Part shown: in pieces, positions 52,571 to 63,960 of the stretch
Position numbering within the stretch: position 1 is the first letter of the stretch
How the letters are laid out: each line of letters starts with the position of its first letter
Source: Ypsolopha sequella
Taxonomy: Eukaryota; Arthropoda; Insecta; Lepidoptera; Ypsolophidae
Length of the DNA: 64,000 nucleotides
Direction of reading: 5' to 3'
Assembly: GCA_934047225.1 (NCBI GenBank)
Contig: OW204012.1
Location: 744,001 to 808,000 of the forward strand
Translations under genes and position numbers: made by a program
The notes under the pieces: generated by a model
What the model was told of the DNA's origin: nothing
Database searches by the model: none
The model's input: only the letters and a program-made list of their open reading frames with translations

Positions 52571-54504
52571 AGGATCATTTACAACTTATTGCATAAAATA
52601 ACACATTTTTGCTAGAATAGCCTAACTAACATTAAACTATTGTCGCGCAATGTTATAAATCGTATTTTCTGATCTTTTTATAAAAAAAAAAAATCACAAG
52701 TTGTGCGTTTGGGAACGACACCCATCGCATCCACCTTAAAGTCTTTTATCTAAGTTTAAAAAAGCAGAGTTAATTCCATGAAATTTCTCAAAGTAAGAAT
52801 AAAGAAAACTCAACTCTAACCGCCTTATTCTGTATATAAAAGGTAAATTACAAACATAATTTAAAAGAGAATTACAAAATATATTTTTACACAAAGAGGG
52901 AGATACAATGAAACAACATCAACATTATATATTTAAAAGCGAACTCCTTCTTTTTCGAGTATTTCCCGCACGTGAAGGTATATTAATCGCTTGTTAAACT
53001 CAACGAATATACTAAAAAAATTATTCAATATCCTTTTTGACGGTTACTGACAACTGTCAAAAAAGTTGTCAAACATGTGAGTAGTAATAACAGAGTTTTT
53101 GGCAAAAAGGCACAATACAATCCAACGCCATCTATCTATACATATACGAAAACGATCTAGGATTTATTAGTTAATGTTAAAACACAATAGGTACCCCATC
53201 TGTTAATAATCTTTTAAACTGTCACGATTTCTAAAATAGACTGACTTATGTCATATTAAAAATTGAATTCTGACTTCAGACATAAATCACTTAGAGCTTT
53301 TTAGGCTGAAAACATGGTACAAATATTCATGTCAAAACACATGGAAAATGACAGCTGTCAACTACCACCCGATCTGTCAAACACACAAGCAACAACCAAT
53401 CCTATCAACTTGCAAACAAACTTTTCATACCCTAAAATTTCGTGTAATGAAATGTAGCGGAAATCTAGTTCCTTTAGCCATCATCTATTTATTAGTCCAG
53501 TCAATCTAAAAATGTTTGTATGGAGCAGGTAGAATTAAATATACACTGGGTGAAAATATCAGTTAACAAACTGAAAAATTCAAGTTGAAAAGAATCCCTG
53601 ATTCATATTTTTTTTATGACCACGTTAGTTAGACCATGGCTACAAACAACATGGCTAAGATCAAGAGTCTTATTATTTTGGAAATATACAGGATGTAAAG
53701 AATAGTTGCTTGTATATTGTGCATCACCTACCGAAATTTATGATTAATTGTAGATGATACAGGATCAGCTGAAAATCAGCGCCGTGTAGACATGTTTACC
53801 ATGCTCACAGCATATGCTGAGCTGTCTCCTTTTTGTTTAATGTATTTTTGTGTATAATTATGTCGTGTTACTTTTATGTGTTTTTTTTAGACAAATAAAC
53901 TTTTTCTATTTCTATTTCTATTTTTCTATTAAAAACTGAACCTATCTGAAGAAAAATACACGCGCAAAACGTCAGAGAAGAAATTTAACTGTAGCTTTAA
54001 GACTTTAACTCCCCCGAGGAAGGTTTATTTCAGAACGCTGCGCGTGAACAGCTGTTTCGCTGACAACGCTGCCTTTAAAAAACGCCCGTATCTCGTTGCG
54101 TTAAGGTTCACACATTTTAGTTTGAAACTCAAATATTTCCTAAACTAATGGTTGACGCGGTATTTTGTTGGAAAAGTGGTTCAGTATGATCAGTAGAATA
54201 TGTGGTTTCATGTAAAGGTAGCAGTTTACACCCGGTATAAGAAACAATACGTTCTTCCGGGAGGGAGGGGGGAGGGCAGTGTCAATAATATGAAAATAAT
54301 ATTATTTCGAAGTTAGGTATTTCCCTAGTGTATCTTTAATTCGACCTCAATTTTTTCATTTACTGGACTAATTAGAGTTTTCCGAATTAATCACGTGACA
54401 TTTTCAGTCACAGATATCAGGAGATTTGCCTTATTACTATAACTATTCGTGTTCACATGTCTCCAAGTTTCCTCACACTTATTTCATCGACATAAATACA
54501 AAAA
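52571..54504. other. AT-rich intergenic DNA
   Basis: A LINE-like plus-strand tail ends near 53930 (caaataaactttttctattt then a tttcta microsatellite). No gene seen. Confidence 0.4.
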
Positions 54505-54610
54505 CTATAAGTACGGCACACATCTCTCACGCACACTAGTAGTACACACGCAAAAAGAAGGCGACGCATCAACCTGTAGCCACGGACAAAACATCTCTAT
54601 TGACTTGGGG
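54505..54610 (+). repeat. Dispersed ~105-bp repeat, copy 3 of 3
   Basis: ctcacgcacactagtagtac, acacgcaaaaagaaggcgac, atcaacctgtagccacggac, acatctctattgacttgggg. See copies at 5125 and 43750. Confidence 0.6.
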
Positions 54611-54989
54611 TCTCGCAAGAGGCATATTTTTGGCGCCACATCTCCTTGCCATATCTCCTCATATCTGTGTTTTTACCCAACCAAGTTTTTAACAAATAAT
54701 ATAATTTATTTATATTTTCATTAATCGAAAAGCGAATTCGGTTGTTATTATTAAATTTTCAGTATTAATCGAGACGGTTTCGAGACGTGTTAATATCTGC
54801 AGTTAAACAATTAAGTTAAACAATAGTATTTGAATGTTAACGGAGTTACAAGCTCTATACACAAGTACAAGACTTTTCGGACTAAAAATGTTGTCTAGTT
54901 TATTGACGTCAGACGTCGTATTTTATTTGTGAAAATAAAGATCATCGTTTCATTATTATTTGGTTCCTTATTTTACGTAAACATCAAGG

Positions 54990-55124
54990 GTCTTACCACA
55001 AAACTGTGTTTTACTTTAGACAGTGTTTAAATCTGTTGCTGTCACTCTTTTACAATATGAAAAAAAAGGTGACAACGACAGATTTAAACACTGTCTAAAG
55101 TTAAACACTGTTTTGTAGTAACAC
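54990..55124. repeat. Short fold-back MITE, copy 2 of 2
   Basis: tcttaccacaaaactgtgtt, ttagacagtgtttaaatctg at left; cagatttaaacactgtctaa, aacactgttttgtagtaaca at right. It shares length and interior with 39245-39372. Confidence 0.8.
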
Positions 55125-55209
55125 CGCAAGTATCGGATTTTCCACGGTTACACTAATATTAGTACAAGGCAATTTGATATAAAGATCAAACGTTTAAAAA
55201 AATGTTCTA

Positions 55210-55345
55210 TTCGTACAGATATTTTATCTCACCAAGTACGTTTAGCTATGGTTGTAGTAGTGCGTACACACACACTTTTTTCTAGTGTGCGTAACCTCTG
55301 TAGCGCTACAAAACGCACACACACACAAAACCCGCATATACAGGT
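55210..55345. repeat. MITE-like element related to 26430-26560
   Basis: agctatggttgtagtagtgc, ctagtgtgcgtaacctctg, gcgctacaaaacgcacacac appear in the same order as in GT31 intron 5. Confidence 0.55.
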
Positions 55346-55682
55346 TGTAAAAGCAAAAGCAAGAATCCTTCTAGGGTATGTTAGGATGAATCATACAGTG
55401 TTTAAAAAAACTAGCGGCAATTTTTTTTTATGTAGCAGTACCACATATTAACACGATTTGTTAAACTTGAAATACTCTAATCCGGTGGACACTCTCGCTG
55501 GTCGTTGACCTCTGATAGCGTCAGTAGCACAGAACATAATTACTCAATGTGATTGGTCGTTACCGCACTACGGGGTAAATGAACTGCATTGATAAGAGTG
55601 CGTAGCTGGGTCTTAGAAAAACAAAACAATTTTTGGTAAAATTTTAAGGTATACTTTTTTTTATCGTAATCGTATCAGTATC
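55346..55682. other. Intergenic spacer, nothing recognised
   Basis: AT-rich to mixed composition. No coding signal or repeat partner. Confidence 0.35.
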
Positions 55683-55690
55683 GTCTATAC

Positions 55691-56101
55691 CAGGCGTCGG
55701 CAACCGGCGGCCCGCGGGCCGCATGCGGCCCGTGAACCGCTTTGGTACGGCCCGCAACTACTTCATGATAATTATATTTGGTAGTACATATTTGTGTGAG
55801 CAGCTTCAGCAGATGTTTTCCATTCTGAACTATCCAAAAAGCAAGCATTGTTTTCGGTTAAAGAATGCACAATTAGACGCAATACTGCGCATTTAAGCAT
55901 TTAAAATGCAAGCGAAATACGAAAACTTGGATGTCAAATGCAGTCGCAAGAATCGCATTAATTATTTTAATAATTAATACTTAAAATGTTTAAAACTACA
56001 ATAAATATGATATTTATTTTAATACAAAAATGAGATGCGGCCCTTGCTGATCCCCTGGTAACATTTGTGGCCCTCCTATATCATAAGGTTGCCGACCCCT
56101 G
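55691..56101. mobile_element. hAT-type MITE, 411 bp
   Basis: Ends caggcgtcggcaacc and ggttgccgacccctg are near-perfect inverted repeats, flanked by the exact 8-bp duplication gtctatac (55683-55690, 56102-56109). GC-rich subterminal ccgcgggccgcatgcggccc. Same superfamily as 20674-24652 by duplication length and end sequence. Confidence 0.9.
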
Positions 56102-56154
56102 GTCTATACTTTCATACCCTAAAGGGATTCTTGGTTTTGTATTTACACCCTGTA

Positions 56155-56395
56155 TGTGAACGTCACAACACAACCATAGCCAACGCGTTCAGGATGCTGA
56201 TGGGGCTTCCCCGGTCCTGCAGTGCATCGGGCATGTTCGCGGAAGGGCGAGTAGATTGCTTCTACGTGACCATGCGCAAACGGTATGCATCCCTGGTAGG
56301 CAGAGTTCGGGCCATCACCAGTGGCATCCTGAGCATGTTCGCGAGCAGGTTCGATTTTCAGTACATGAATAATTTATGTTACCAACAATAGGTTA
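56155..56395 (+). pseudogene. LINE reverse transcriptase C-terminal fragment
   Basis: Reads NAFRMLMGLPRSCSASGMFA, EGRVDCFYVTMRKRYASLVG, RVRAITSGILSMFASRFD. This is the C-terminal YNnafR.L...CSASgMF motif found in some insect LINE ORF2 proteins. It is a short, isolated relic without RT core. Confidence 0.7.
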
Positions 56396-58984
56396 AGCAG
56401 TTTTCAATTTTCAATTTTAGATTGAATTGTCAACTTCTATTATTGTATTGCAATCTATTAATGTATATCAGGCCTTACAACTGAAATGGCTTTTAGTGAT
56501 GACGTCATCAATAGTGGTACATGCGATTTTACTATAGGATTTTGAGCAACAAATTTTTCATTACCATTTTATTTTTAAGCACCGTATTTATTCATGAGAA
56601 TTAAGAAACTTATTACTTTTGAATTGTTTACATATTTATGTATTATTTTTATAGTTCTTACTTTATATTAAATTTAACACTAGGGTGGACGCGTGGGCTA
56701 CAGGTGTAGACCAGGGTATATTATTGGTGCTTCTTTCTCAAACGCGTTACACTACTGCGCTATTCTTCCGTGTATTCCTCTACTATGGACCCCCGCGTCG
56801 CTCAGTAGCGTGTCGCTACCCTCAGCACACGGACTTCAGAACAGAACGACTAATAAAGTGAATGGGCTGCGTATGTAGCCCGCACGACCTTTCAAGGAAT
56901 GTGATAAATCCCTATTATTTATGCAAAAATTGTACTAATATTTTAAGAGTACTTAATTTTCGTGTAATTTTTGCATGTTACATACCGTTTCATAACAAAT
57001 ATACTTAGTATTAATATCTTTTTAGGAAATCATGGCGGCGTCTGCGTCTCATGTTGATTATTCCAAGTATTCTATTGTTTCGTTAAAAAGTACCTAAAAA
57101 TTCATGTTTTTTATTTTTTCATTATTAAACGATAAAAATAAAGATGATTATTCATTAAATTAAAAACTTTTTCATTCTACCTAAAGATGACCCACAATAT
57201 TTGCATTCAAAATGGGCTACACATGTACCCCGCGCGACCGTTTCAGGAGTCAATTTGGGCGCGCCTACTCTAGTGTTAAAATCATTCAATTCAATTCAAT
57301 GCCATTTTATCTGGCTTCCGATATTGTGGACTCCGCACATTAGTTCCGCCAATGTCAAGTTTTTTCTTTTTTGTTTAATTAAAAAGACGCACAGTGATTA
57401 AATAACAATTAGGTACCTACAACTAAACGAAAATTATAATCTCATCGATCTTCCGCGAGTACAATAAAATAACGATAAAAAATAATTTAAAAAAGTTATG
57501 AAATTGCTTTTTATTTTTCATCTGGTCTGAACGTCAAATAATATATAAATCAATAAATCTGCCAAACTCTCCTAAAGAAATGTCTTCCTTGTACCACTAG
57601 TGATGACGTCACATTAGAGTTGTCAGACCTGTACAGACTGTACTCTGACAGTAGGTGTTGGCACTACCTAAACTAAGGCCCTGGAAAAATTCCGATACAT
57701 GATGTCATAACAAACTAGACATGGCGTGAATCTCAAAAAAGACTAGCTAAATATATACTTGACCAAATAGAGACGTATAAAAATCTACAACTGCACACCG
57801 ATGTCGCAGTCAAGTCATGAATATCAGTTGCTTTACAAAAAGGCTGTTATTAATTTTGAAAAGACGAAAAGTAACGAAGAAAGCTTCTCTCCTACTCTTA
57901 ACGTACTGTACAGCCAAAGTAATAAGTTACGTCGACATACAATTTTACCATACTTAATATCATACATTACAAACCCTTTTGTTCGAAATTCTAATGTCTT
58001 TGACAATTTTCATTATTTCATTATGTCATCGTTTCTTTGTGTTATTTAATTTTGAGTAACTTGTACTATGAAACACTTTTTAATTTAATAATCATTGGAA
58101 TTTCTCACAAAATCTGCACTATCACTTTAATACATATATTTTCGTTAAAGTTTCTTAGGGACGCGCGCTTTTCCATTTTCGCCGATATTGTCAAAATAAT
58201 GAAAAAAATAATTATTAATGTCTTTTCAAAGTAATATTTACATAGCGTAACTAACTTCGTGACAAACAATAAAATCAGGTAATCTTTGGAAGTTTCATAA
58301 ACAGACATTACTAGTAAAACCTGATTTTAATGTATTACAACAACATGAGTACAATCAATAAAACAAATGTTATACTGAATTTTTTCAAGCATAGTTTTCG
58401 AGACAAAATTGCAATGAAAGAAGAAACAAAGCATTATTTGTAATATATTATTCTGTATAATAATTAATAAAATATACAGAAAATATCAAAATTTCAACTG
58501 ATTCCCAGTTGAGTTTTCTGTTAGACAAAACTAAATCTTAATCAAAAGAAATAAAGTCCGAAATTAAACGAAAGTGACGTCGGCTGTGCAGTGGGGTACA
58601 ATCGACTCGACATGTTCATTATACCCAAATAATTATTATACGTTACTCTTCTCTCACTGCGACGGGTCAGGGTTGGTTGTGTAGTGCTTCACTTATACCA
58701 TACACTAAGTATTACTACGTATAGACTAGCAGTTCCTATACATCAGTTTGTAGCCACAAAAAAGGTGTAAAATTATAACGAAATCTAGATGGCGTTGCTA
58801 AATCCTCTAACGGACACGATGCTAAAAAAGACCGAATTGTGACGCTAGTGACACAGCGATGTCACGTAACATAAAATAATTCCTATTTCGATAATAGATG
58901 GCGCTGAAATATTCACTGTTAGTGTTGCCAACTTAGCGCCATCTAGTTTTTCTAAGATAAACTATTACAGTCACATGTTTACTT
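56396..58984. other. Intergenic DNA, no gene recognised
   Basis: Includes two related GC-richer words near 56690-56890 and 57211-57260 (gtgggctacaggtgtagacc / atgggctacacatgtacccc). Several gcgccatcta words occur near 58790-58945. No exons were recognised. Confidence 0.4.
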
Positions 58985-59084
58985 GCCCTGCGGTCCGAAA
59001 TAGAATTATATCGCTAAAATCGATTACGAAAGTATGAAGTGAATGGCTTATTATCCATTGTAATTCTATTTCGGAACGCAGGGC
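58985..59084. repeat. Short fold-back MITE, ~100 bp
   Basis: gccctgcggtccgaaataga, attat at left and aattctatttcggaacgcag, ggct at right form about 25-bp arms with few mismatches. Confidence 0.7.
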
Positions 59085-60167
59085 TAGTAACCATGACAGT
59101 TTAATTGCAGCTATTTAAACAAATTACGCTTATTTGCAACACTTGGCGACACCTAAAGTTGTAAGGGCGCGTAAAAAATTTGCTACGCCTTGATGTATGG
59201 GAGTTGTCGGTCTATACGTAGTAATACTTAGTCTATGCTTATACGTAAGAATATGTGCGTGAGCACTATTGCGTATAATATATCTCCCGCACTTACGCAC
59301 ACTTCAGCAACGTATACGTGCACGGACTACTGCAACCAAGCTTGACCCGTCGCCGCCGTACTCTGCAAAGGCTACGTTCCTTTTTGTGCATCATCGAGTT
59401 AACACGAATCGAGCGTTCCGTTTTAAAGATACGCGTAGACACGTTCCGTTTTGACGATAAATACATGTTGATACCAGTCGGTTTCGATTTTCCATTTGTT
59501 TGGGAAATTCAATGTGTTTGAATTTCAATCTCCTGTGAGTTTAATAACCATGCCGGTCAGGTATTATGCAGTTTAATGAGGTACTTTATGTTGGTACTTT
59601 GATGACATTATATGCTCTTCAAATGCAAAACTACTGGGTCATGTTTCATTTTTCATCAATGTTTGCAAAAAGAAGAAACAATTTAGATACAGATCTGTCG
59701 CCATCTTTTATTTGTTTTAATGGTGATGGCAACTGTTCCAAATGATAGATTTTTTCCTATCAACTCCGTTTATTTATAAAAAAATATTAATATGATACAA
59801 TTGTGCTTAATTTTACGATCTTCTAATTTTTTTATTTAGGAAGTCTTTGATTATTTTTTGGAAAAGAAAGATATAAATGTCAACTCAATTTTACTTGATC
59901 CGGTATTTATACTTGTTTTGTAGGTAACAATGCATTGATGCGACCAAAAGGGAACGCACCCCATTGCATACGAGTCCAGCACTGGTTCCAAAGTTACCAT
60001 CAGCGCCATCTAGTGAGCTCACGTTCAAACGTTTCGTTGGAAAATAAACAGCTGTATAAAAGTCAAGTCTCTCGTACCCCGGTGTACCGGCGGCCATGTT
60101 GCGACGTCACAGCGTGTCACTCGGTCTGCGTGGCGCGTGTGTGCGTGCGCGCGCGTCTGTGTCGCCG
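59085..60167. other. Region downstream of CLASP (3' UTR and flank)
   Basis: The CLASP 3' UTR must begin at 60167 and run to lower coordinates. A minus-strand AATAAA (tttattt at about 59835 on the plus strand) is one candidate end. No other gene seen. Confidence 0.35.
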
Positions 60168-60236
60168 CTACGTGCCGCCCCCGCTGCCGCCGGGCGACTT
60201 GGACGACTCGCCCGAGTTGTGCTTGTTTATGTACAC
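60168..60236 (-). CDS. CLASP: CLASP terminal coding exon
   Basis: Acceptor ctctcccag (60237-60238). Encodes VYINKHNSGESSKSPGGSGG, then GT and TAG (60168-60170). The VQ|VYINK junction reproduces the LL.LYIKR step of CLASP C-termini. GC-rich, 22 codons plus stop. Confidence 0.82.
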   Translation of the reverse strand: MYINKHNSGESSKSPGGSGGGT

Positions 60237-63200
60237 CTGGGAGAGAGGGGTTTATTAAACTGCGCCTTTTCTCGAAAGAGCGAGCGAAGTTCTCAGAGTC
60301 TACTTGAACAATCCAGCGTTTGTATGTATAAATGTTTGTCCGACGATAACTGGAGTATCGCTGATCGGAACGTCATGAAATTTGGAAGGCGAGTAAATAA
60401 GACAAAACGAATTTTTAAGTTCGAACATGAGCCAAATCGGTCAAGGGGTTGCCGAAATATGGGGTTGTAAGAAGTACATCGCGAGTTCACAGTGCGGGAC
60501 GAACTGCTAGTTCACAGTTCGGGATGGACTGCTAGTTCACAGTTCGTGACGACCTACTAGTTTAGACTCTTGTGATTATATACTGGGTGTATAGTTCAGG
60601 AAATATTATTTTGACCTATTCGGATTATCGGATTAACTTTGTGGATAGCAATAGAACAACAGAGACACGTGCCGGTAACTCACGACTCACGGTCACGACT
60701 ATCCATAAACTGTAAACAGCTAATGTTGATACTTCTATTCTCTTTAGAAGTAACTAACTACTGTCGCTGAGTTCTGGTGGTCCGTCCACTGACCTGCACT
60801 AGACGTAACTTGCTGACGGAGAGATGTCTGAGATGCGGCTTCATCCGTTCCTCTCCGAGCGCGTTTGTGAACGCCACCATGCAGAACACCGCCGCCTTGC
60901 GCACCGCAGAGTTCTGATGGTCCGCCAACTGGAACAAGACAAACGTTTTATTGCATGTTTTTATAGCGAAATCAATCGCTTTGGATAGGTATTCTGAATT
61001 ATTATAATTAGAGTGCATTACAAACTAGCAATAATAAATCAGATCAATCAGAAACAAATTTCAAGTGAACAATTTCTTTTTTTTAATTCCTCGTGCCAGT
61101 ATTCGAACCTGCGACTCGAAAGCATCGACCGAGGTTCTTATGTGGACTGATGAATTTTTCCACTGTACCTGTAAACCTGGGGCTCTACCGCGTAATTCTC
61201 ATTTGTATCAACTTCAAGCAAATGCATGCGAAATTCAACGCGTGCAAAAGAGATGGCATGTTAGGCGGGCGTCGTCGCACGCACGACAAATTTCAATCTC
61301 AAGTTGATGTTGATGAAAATGAGAATTACGCGGTAGACCCACGGTACTGAAGCAATGACAATTTAAAATTCAAATTCATATAGTTTATTATTTTATAAAA
61401 TAGGTATACGTAATGCATAACAAACAAGGCATGAAAGTACACAACGCCCTCGTGAGCGTTCAGTATGTGCATTACAGGTTGGTGTATCAAGTAGTTAAAA
61501 AACTCGTTGTCCAAGTATGGAGGAAAAATTCACCGGTCCAGATGAGAGCCTCGGTGGCACAGTCGGTAGCTCGTTTGTCGTGATAGCAAGAGGTCTCAGG
61601 TTTGAATCCAATTTTTTTTTTTTGTTATTTGTTAATAATTAAGTATAGCGATGTTTAAGAAGTACAATAATAACGCGCATGTGCACAGTTGCTACATTAC
61701 CACGGCGACTCCCTCCATCAGCTGTCCGGCGCTCTCGTCAGTGATCTCGTTCGGTCTCGCCTTGGCGACATCCGCGGCCAACTTCAGAGCGCAAAGGGAG
61801 GTCAGGTGCCCACGCGTCTTGATCAGTGGCTTTAGGAGCGCTAGCACCTGAAACAACGCGGCTTGTTCATTTCTTGAAACAACTAATACTACTATTATTG
61901 TTTAAAAATTTAATGCGAGGCAGGCGTAATAATATCTAAAAAAACACAAACAATATCTGTAATAATAATAAAATAGTAAAAAAGTCGTGACCATACATTG
62001 AGTATTTTTACGAAATTTTAAATAAAATGTGTTATTCATTTTGTACTGAGGCCAAAACTTTTTTTTTTTTATATTTGTCTGTCCCTCTATTCGTTTCATT
62101 TTAACTCGAGAACCACTCAATAAATTTGGATGCGGTTTTCTTTATTATCATCGTAGTGACCCTGGTCAACTTGGTGGTTATTGATAAAGTAACCACCAAG
62201 TCGATAATTGAAAGATTGAAAGAAACGCGAGCGACGCGAGCACTTCCAATTCGGGGTGAATCACTATGGGGAGTCGAAATTTCATTTTACGAATTTCACC
62301 AAAATTGTTATTGATCCATGATACTGATCACTTACCAAGCCACCAGTATGAATCAGGACGATGATCAAAAAGTCACCTTGTATATATTTATGTTTATGTA
62401 GTTTATTACACACTATGTATATTTATAATATTTTATATATTGTATTTATAGTAAGTATTGATATAAATTTTCATTTTGTTATTAAACTTGTATAATTCTT
62501 TGTATGTTCTTCTTCTCTGTGTACACGTGTATGATTACTCCGTTTATGTTACTTTTTCCTATTGTGATGGTTTTCCTGTCAGAAATCTCTGTTTAGAGAT
62601 AAGCTCGCCAATTTGCATCTTTTTACTGTAATTTTGTTTATGTTTATATTTCCGTGTGTGTACAATAAAGAATAAAGAATGTAGATAACGTTTTAAGAGG
62701 CTATGCGAATTTTATTTTTGTCACTTTCATTCCAATCGAAAAATCGCGCAGTGCGAGAGGGGCTGATTCAGGGCAAAAGGGAAAAAAGTTGGTTTTATAT
62801 TTTTATTAAAAAAACTAAAATAGCTAGCAAAGTTTCAAATATCAAATCTCTAGATATTGTTAAAACACACCTAATAAAATATGTTTGAGTTCTATATATG
62901 GTTCCTATTCGCCAAACGAGGAGAAAAAGTGTGTTTGAAGACCTCATTTCAACAATTATTTCTATCGAGGAAAATTTATCCAAACATGTTTTCCAATTTC
63001 AAAACCCTAGATTATATAGTCAAAATGCATATACCAGAAACAGATTATAATTTTCCGTGTATTTCATGAAATACATAAAAAAGAAACACCCGTATTTTTT
63101 CGCATATCGCCTTAAGATGCACTGGCAGGGTCGCCATGTAATGTAAAAGACTGATAAAGGCTCCACCTGTTGCTGCGGCAGCGCTCGAGCGATGTGCGGC

Positions 63201-63378
63201 AGCCCGGCGTCCACAGAACGCATCACCTCCTTGTTGCCAGTGCCGTACGCGTTGATCAGCTTCAGCAGGATGAGGTCGAAAAAGCTGAGCCAGAGCGGCC
63301 TGGTCTCCGGGCGGCGGCACAGCCAGATCAGCACTTTGACGGCCTCCGCCGCGGCGCGCTCCCCCGCTGAGCCCCAAC
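60168..63378 (-). CDS. CLASP: CLASP (CLIP-associating protein, chromosome bows/orbit), 3' end: last four coding exons
   Basis: Minus-strand exons 63167-63378, 61701-61847, 60794-60928 and 60168-60236 join in phase to the last about 187 codons of a CLASP-family protein. The piece is the C-terminal HEAT-repeat (CLIP-interacting) domain. Landmarks are LLKLINAYGTGNKEVMRSVD (vertebrate CLASPs have a comparable MKTLEAHKDPHKEVVRS), VLALLKPLIKTRGHLTS, and SAVRKAAVFCMVAFTNALGE with MKPHLRHLSVSKLRLVQVYI. The last is close to the SSVRKA.VFCLVA...KPHL..L..SK..LL..YI signature. CLASPs bind microtubule plus ends and CLIP/EB proteins, promote rescue, and act in spindle and cortical microtubule organisation. 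The final 20 residues are Gly/Ser/Pro-rich, as in other CLASPs. Partial: the 5' exons (TOG domains, SxIP region) lie beyond base 64000. Confidence 0.9.
60485..60559 (+). repeat. Three tandem 25-bp repeats in the last CLASP intron
   Basis: gttcacagtgcgggacgaac then tgcta, followed by two close copies (gttcacagttcgggatggac, gttcacagttcgtgacgacc). Too few copies to be a minisatellite of note. Confidence 0.7.
60794..60928 (-). CDS. CLASP: CLASP penultimate coding exon (VRKA/VFC signature)
   Basis: Acceptor ttgttccag (60929-60930) and donor gtgcag|gtcagt (60793). 45 codons: LADHQNSAVRKAAVFCMVAF, TNALGEERMKPHLRHLSVSK, LRLVQ. Phase 0 at both ends. Confidence 0.93.
61185..61336 (-). repeat. 152-bp MITE, copy 2 of 2
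   Basis: Inverted counterpart of 50033-50184 with the same length and ends. The flanking words are also shared (gtgggt on one side, agcc on the other), so the repeating unit is slightly larger than the inverted ends. Confidence 0.8.
61418..61612 (+). repeat. SINE-like element, copy 3 of 3
   Basis: caaggcatgaaagtacacaa, cgccctcgtgagcgttcagt, ggaggaaaaattcaccggtc, cctcggtggcacagtcggta, aggtttgaatcc and a T-run. The tRNA-like half is more decayed than in copy 1. Confidence 0.68.
61701..61847 (-). CDS. CLASP: CLASP coding exon (49 codons)
   Basis: Acceptor cgttgtttcag (61848-61849) and donor gccgtg|gtaatg (61700). VLALLKPLIKTRGHLTSLCA, LKLAADVAKARPNEITDESA, GQLMEGVAV. Aligns in order with the CIKVLCPIIQT... 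helix pair of CLASP. Phase 0 at both ends. Confidence 0.88.
62075..62190 (+). repeat. Dispersed repeat shared with 46020-46160
   Basis: gtctgtccctctattcgttt, ttaactcgagaaccactcaa, gcggttttctttattatcat, cgtagtgaccctggtcaact. Inverted relative to the 46 kb copy. Confidence 0.65.
62330..62690 (+). mobile_element. LINE 3' tail
   Basis: AT-rich, with agaaatctctgtttagagat, aagctcgccaatttgcatct and a terminal caataaagaataaagaatg. Resembles 2820-2975. 5'-truncated insertion without coding sequence. Confidence 0.45.
62693..63115. repeat. TTAA-flanked MITE (piggyBac-like), copy 3 of 3
   Basis: Ends ttaagaggctatgcgaa and ttcgcatatcgccttaa. Full-length inverted match to 36816-37227. TTAA borders on both sides. 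Confidence 0.75.
63167..63378 (-). CDS. CLASP: CLASP coding exon (70 codons), most 5' in the window
   Basis: Acceptor attatatttcag (63379-63380) and donor caacag|gtggag (63166). Starts in phase 1 (gt completes a codon begun upstream). WGSAGERAAAEAVKVLIWLC, RRPETRPLWLSFFDLILLKL, INAYGTGNKEVMRSVDAGLP, HIARALPQQQ. GC-rich HEAT-repeat helices. No upstream exon could be found between here and base 64000. Confidence 0.9.
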
Positions 63379-63439
63379 CTGAAATATAATAGAAATGTGT
63401 TGTAAATTGAACATAAATACATATACTCAAGCCTGTCTC

Positions 63440-63960
63440 CCAAAGGATTTTCATCTGCTACGGTCGTGACGTAGCTCTTCGCCTCTTCGCTGTGGGGGCG
63501 CGCCTTCAAGATGCAGAAAACGGCCGTCCGCGCGATCGTGCAGGTGTCATCGCAACGCACGTCAGCACGTCCCTACTTTAAGGAATTAGGTATCCTCACG
63601 TTGCCGTCGATCATGATCCATCAGGTCGCGGTATACATGCGTGAGAACATACACCTATATAAGAGGGGCGATGATATACATACAAAATGCACCCGAAACG
63701 CTCACAAACTTGTATCTTTAAGTCACAAACTGACGAAGACATCCAAAGCGACACACATAATGGGCCCCAGGGTATATAACCGTCTCCCTTCACTCGTGAC
63801 AGAAGCAAAAACTGTCAGCTCCTTTAAGACGAAATTAAAACAATGGCTTATTGTGCGGAACCTGTACAGTGTGGAGGAATTCTGCACAGAATAGTATTTA
63901 TATAGTTAATACTTTAATTTGTGAATTAATTTTAATGCAATTTATAATCATTATTATTTG
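63440..63960 (+). pseudogene. Jockey-like LINE RT C-terminal fragment
   Basis: The frame (SLWGRAFKMQKTAVRAI, RTSARPYFKELGILTLPSIM, RNAHKLVSLSHKLTKTSKAT, MGPRVYNRLPSLV, FKTKLKQWLIVRNLYSVEEF) is the C-terminal region of Jockey-type RT. It starts with the conserved L.WG...k.QK.avRaI motif and ends at a stop at about 63892. Lies within the CLASP gene, antisense to it. 5'-truncated. Confidence 0.82.

Larger units (their letters stand above)
60929..61700. other. CLASP intron with a MITE and a SINE-like element
   Basis: Contains a SINE-type B-box fragment near 61090 (minus strand ggttcgaatactgg), the 152-bp MITE (61185-61336) and the third SINE-like copy (61418-61612). No other signal. Confidence 0.6.
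61848..63166. other. CLASP intron with LINE tail and TTAA MITE
   Basis: Holds the dispersed repeat 62075-62190, a plus-strand LINE 3' tail (about 62330-62690, ending caataaagaataaagaat) and the TTAA-flanked MITE (62693-63115). The MITE ends only 51 bp from the donor of the upstream exon. Confidence 0.65.

Noticed and set aside
60096..60470. 124-codon plus-strand frame as a gene
   Set aside because: It is antisense to the last CLASP exon and its Gly/Ser-rich tail, which is well supported by splice sites and phase.
63045..63560. Single minus-strand protein covering CLASP sequence and upstream DNA
   Set aside because: This frame differs from the one that gives CLASP helices, runs through a clear acceptor (63379-63380), and its upstream half is the antisense of a LINE RT.
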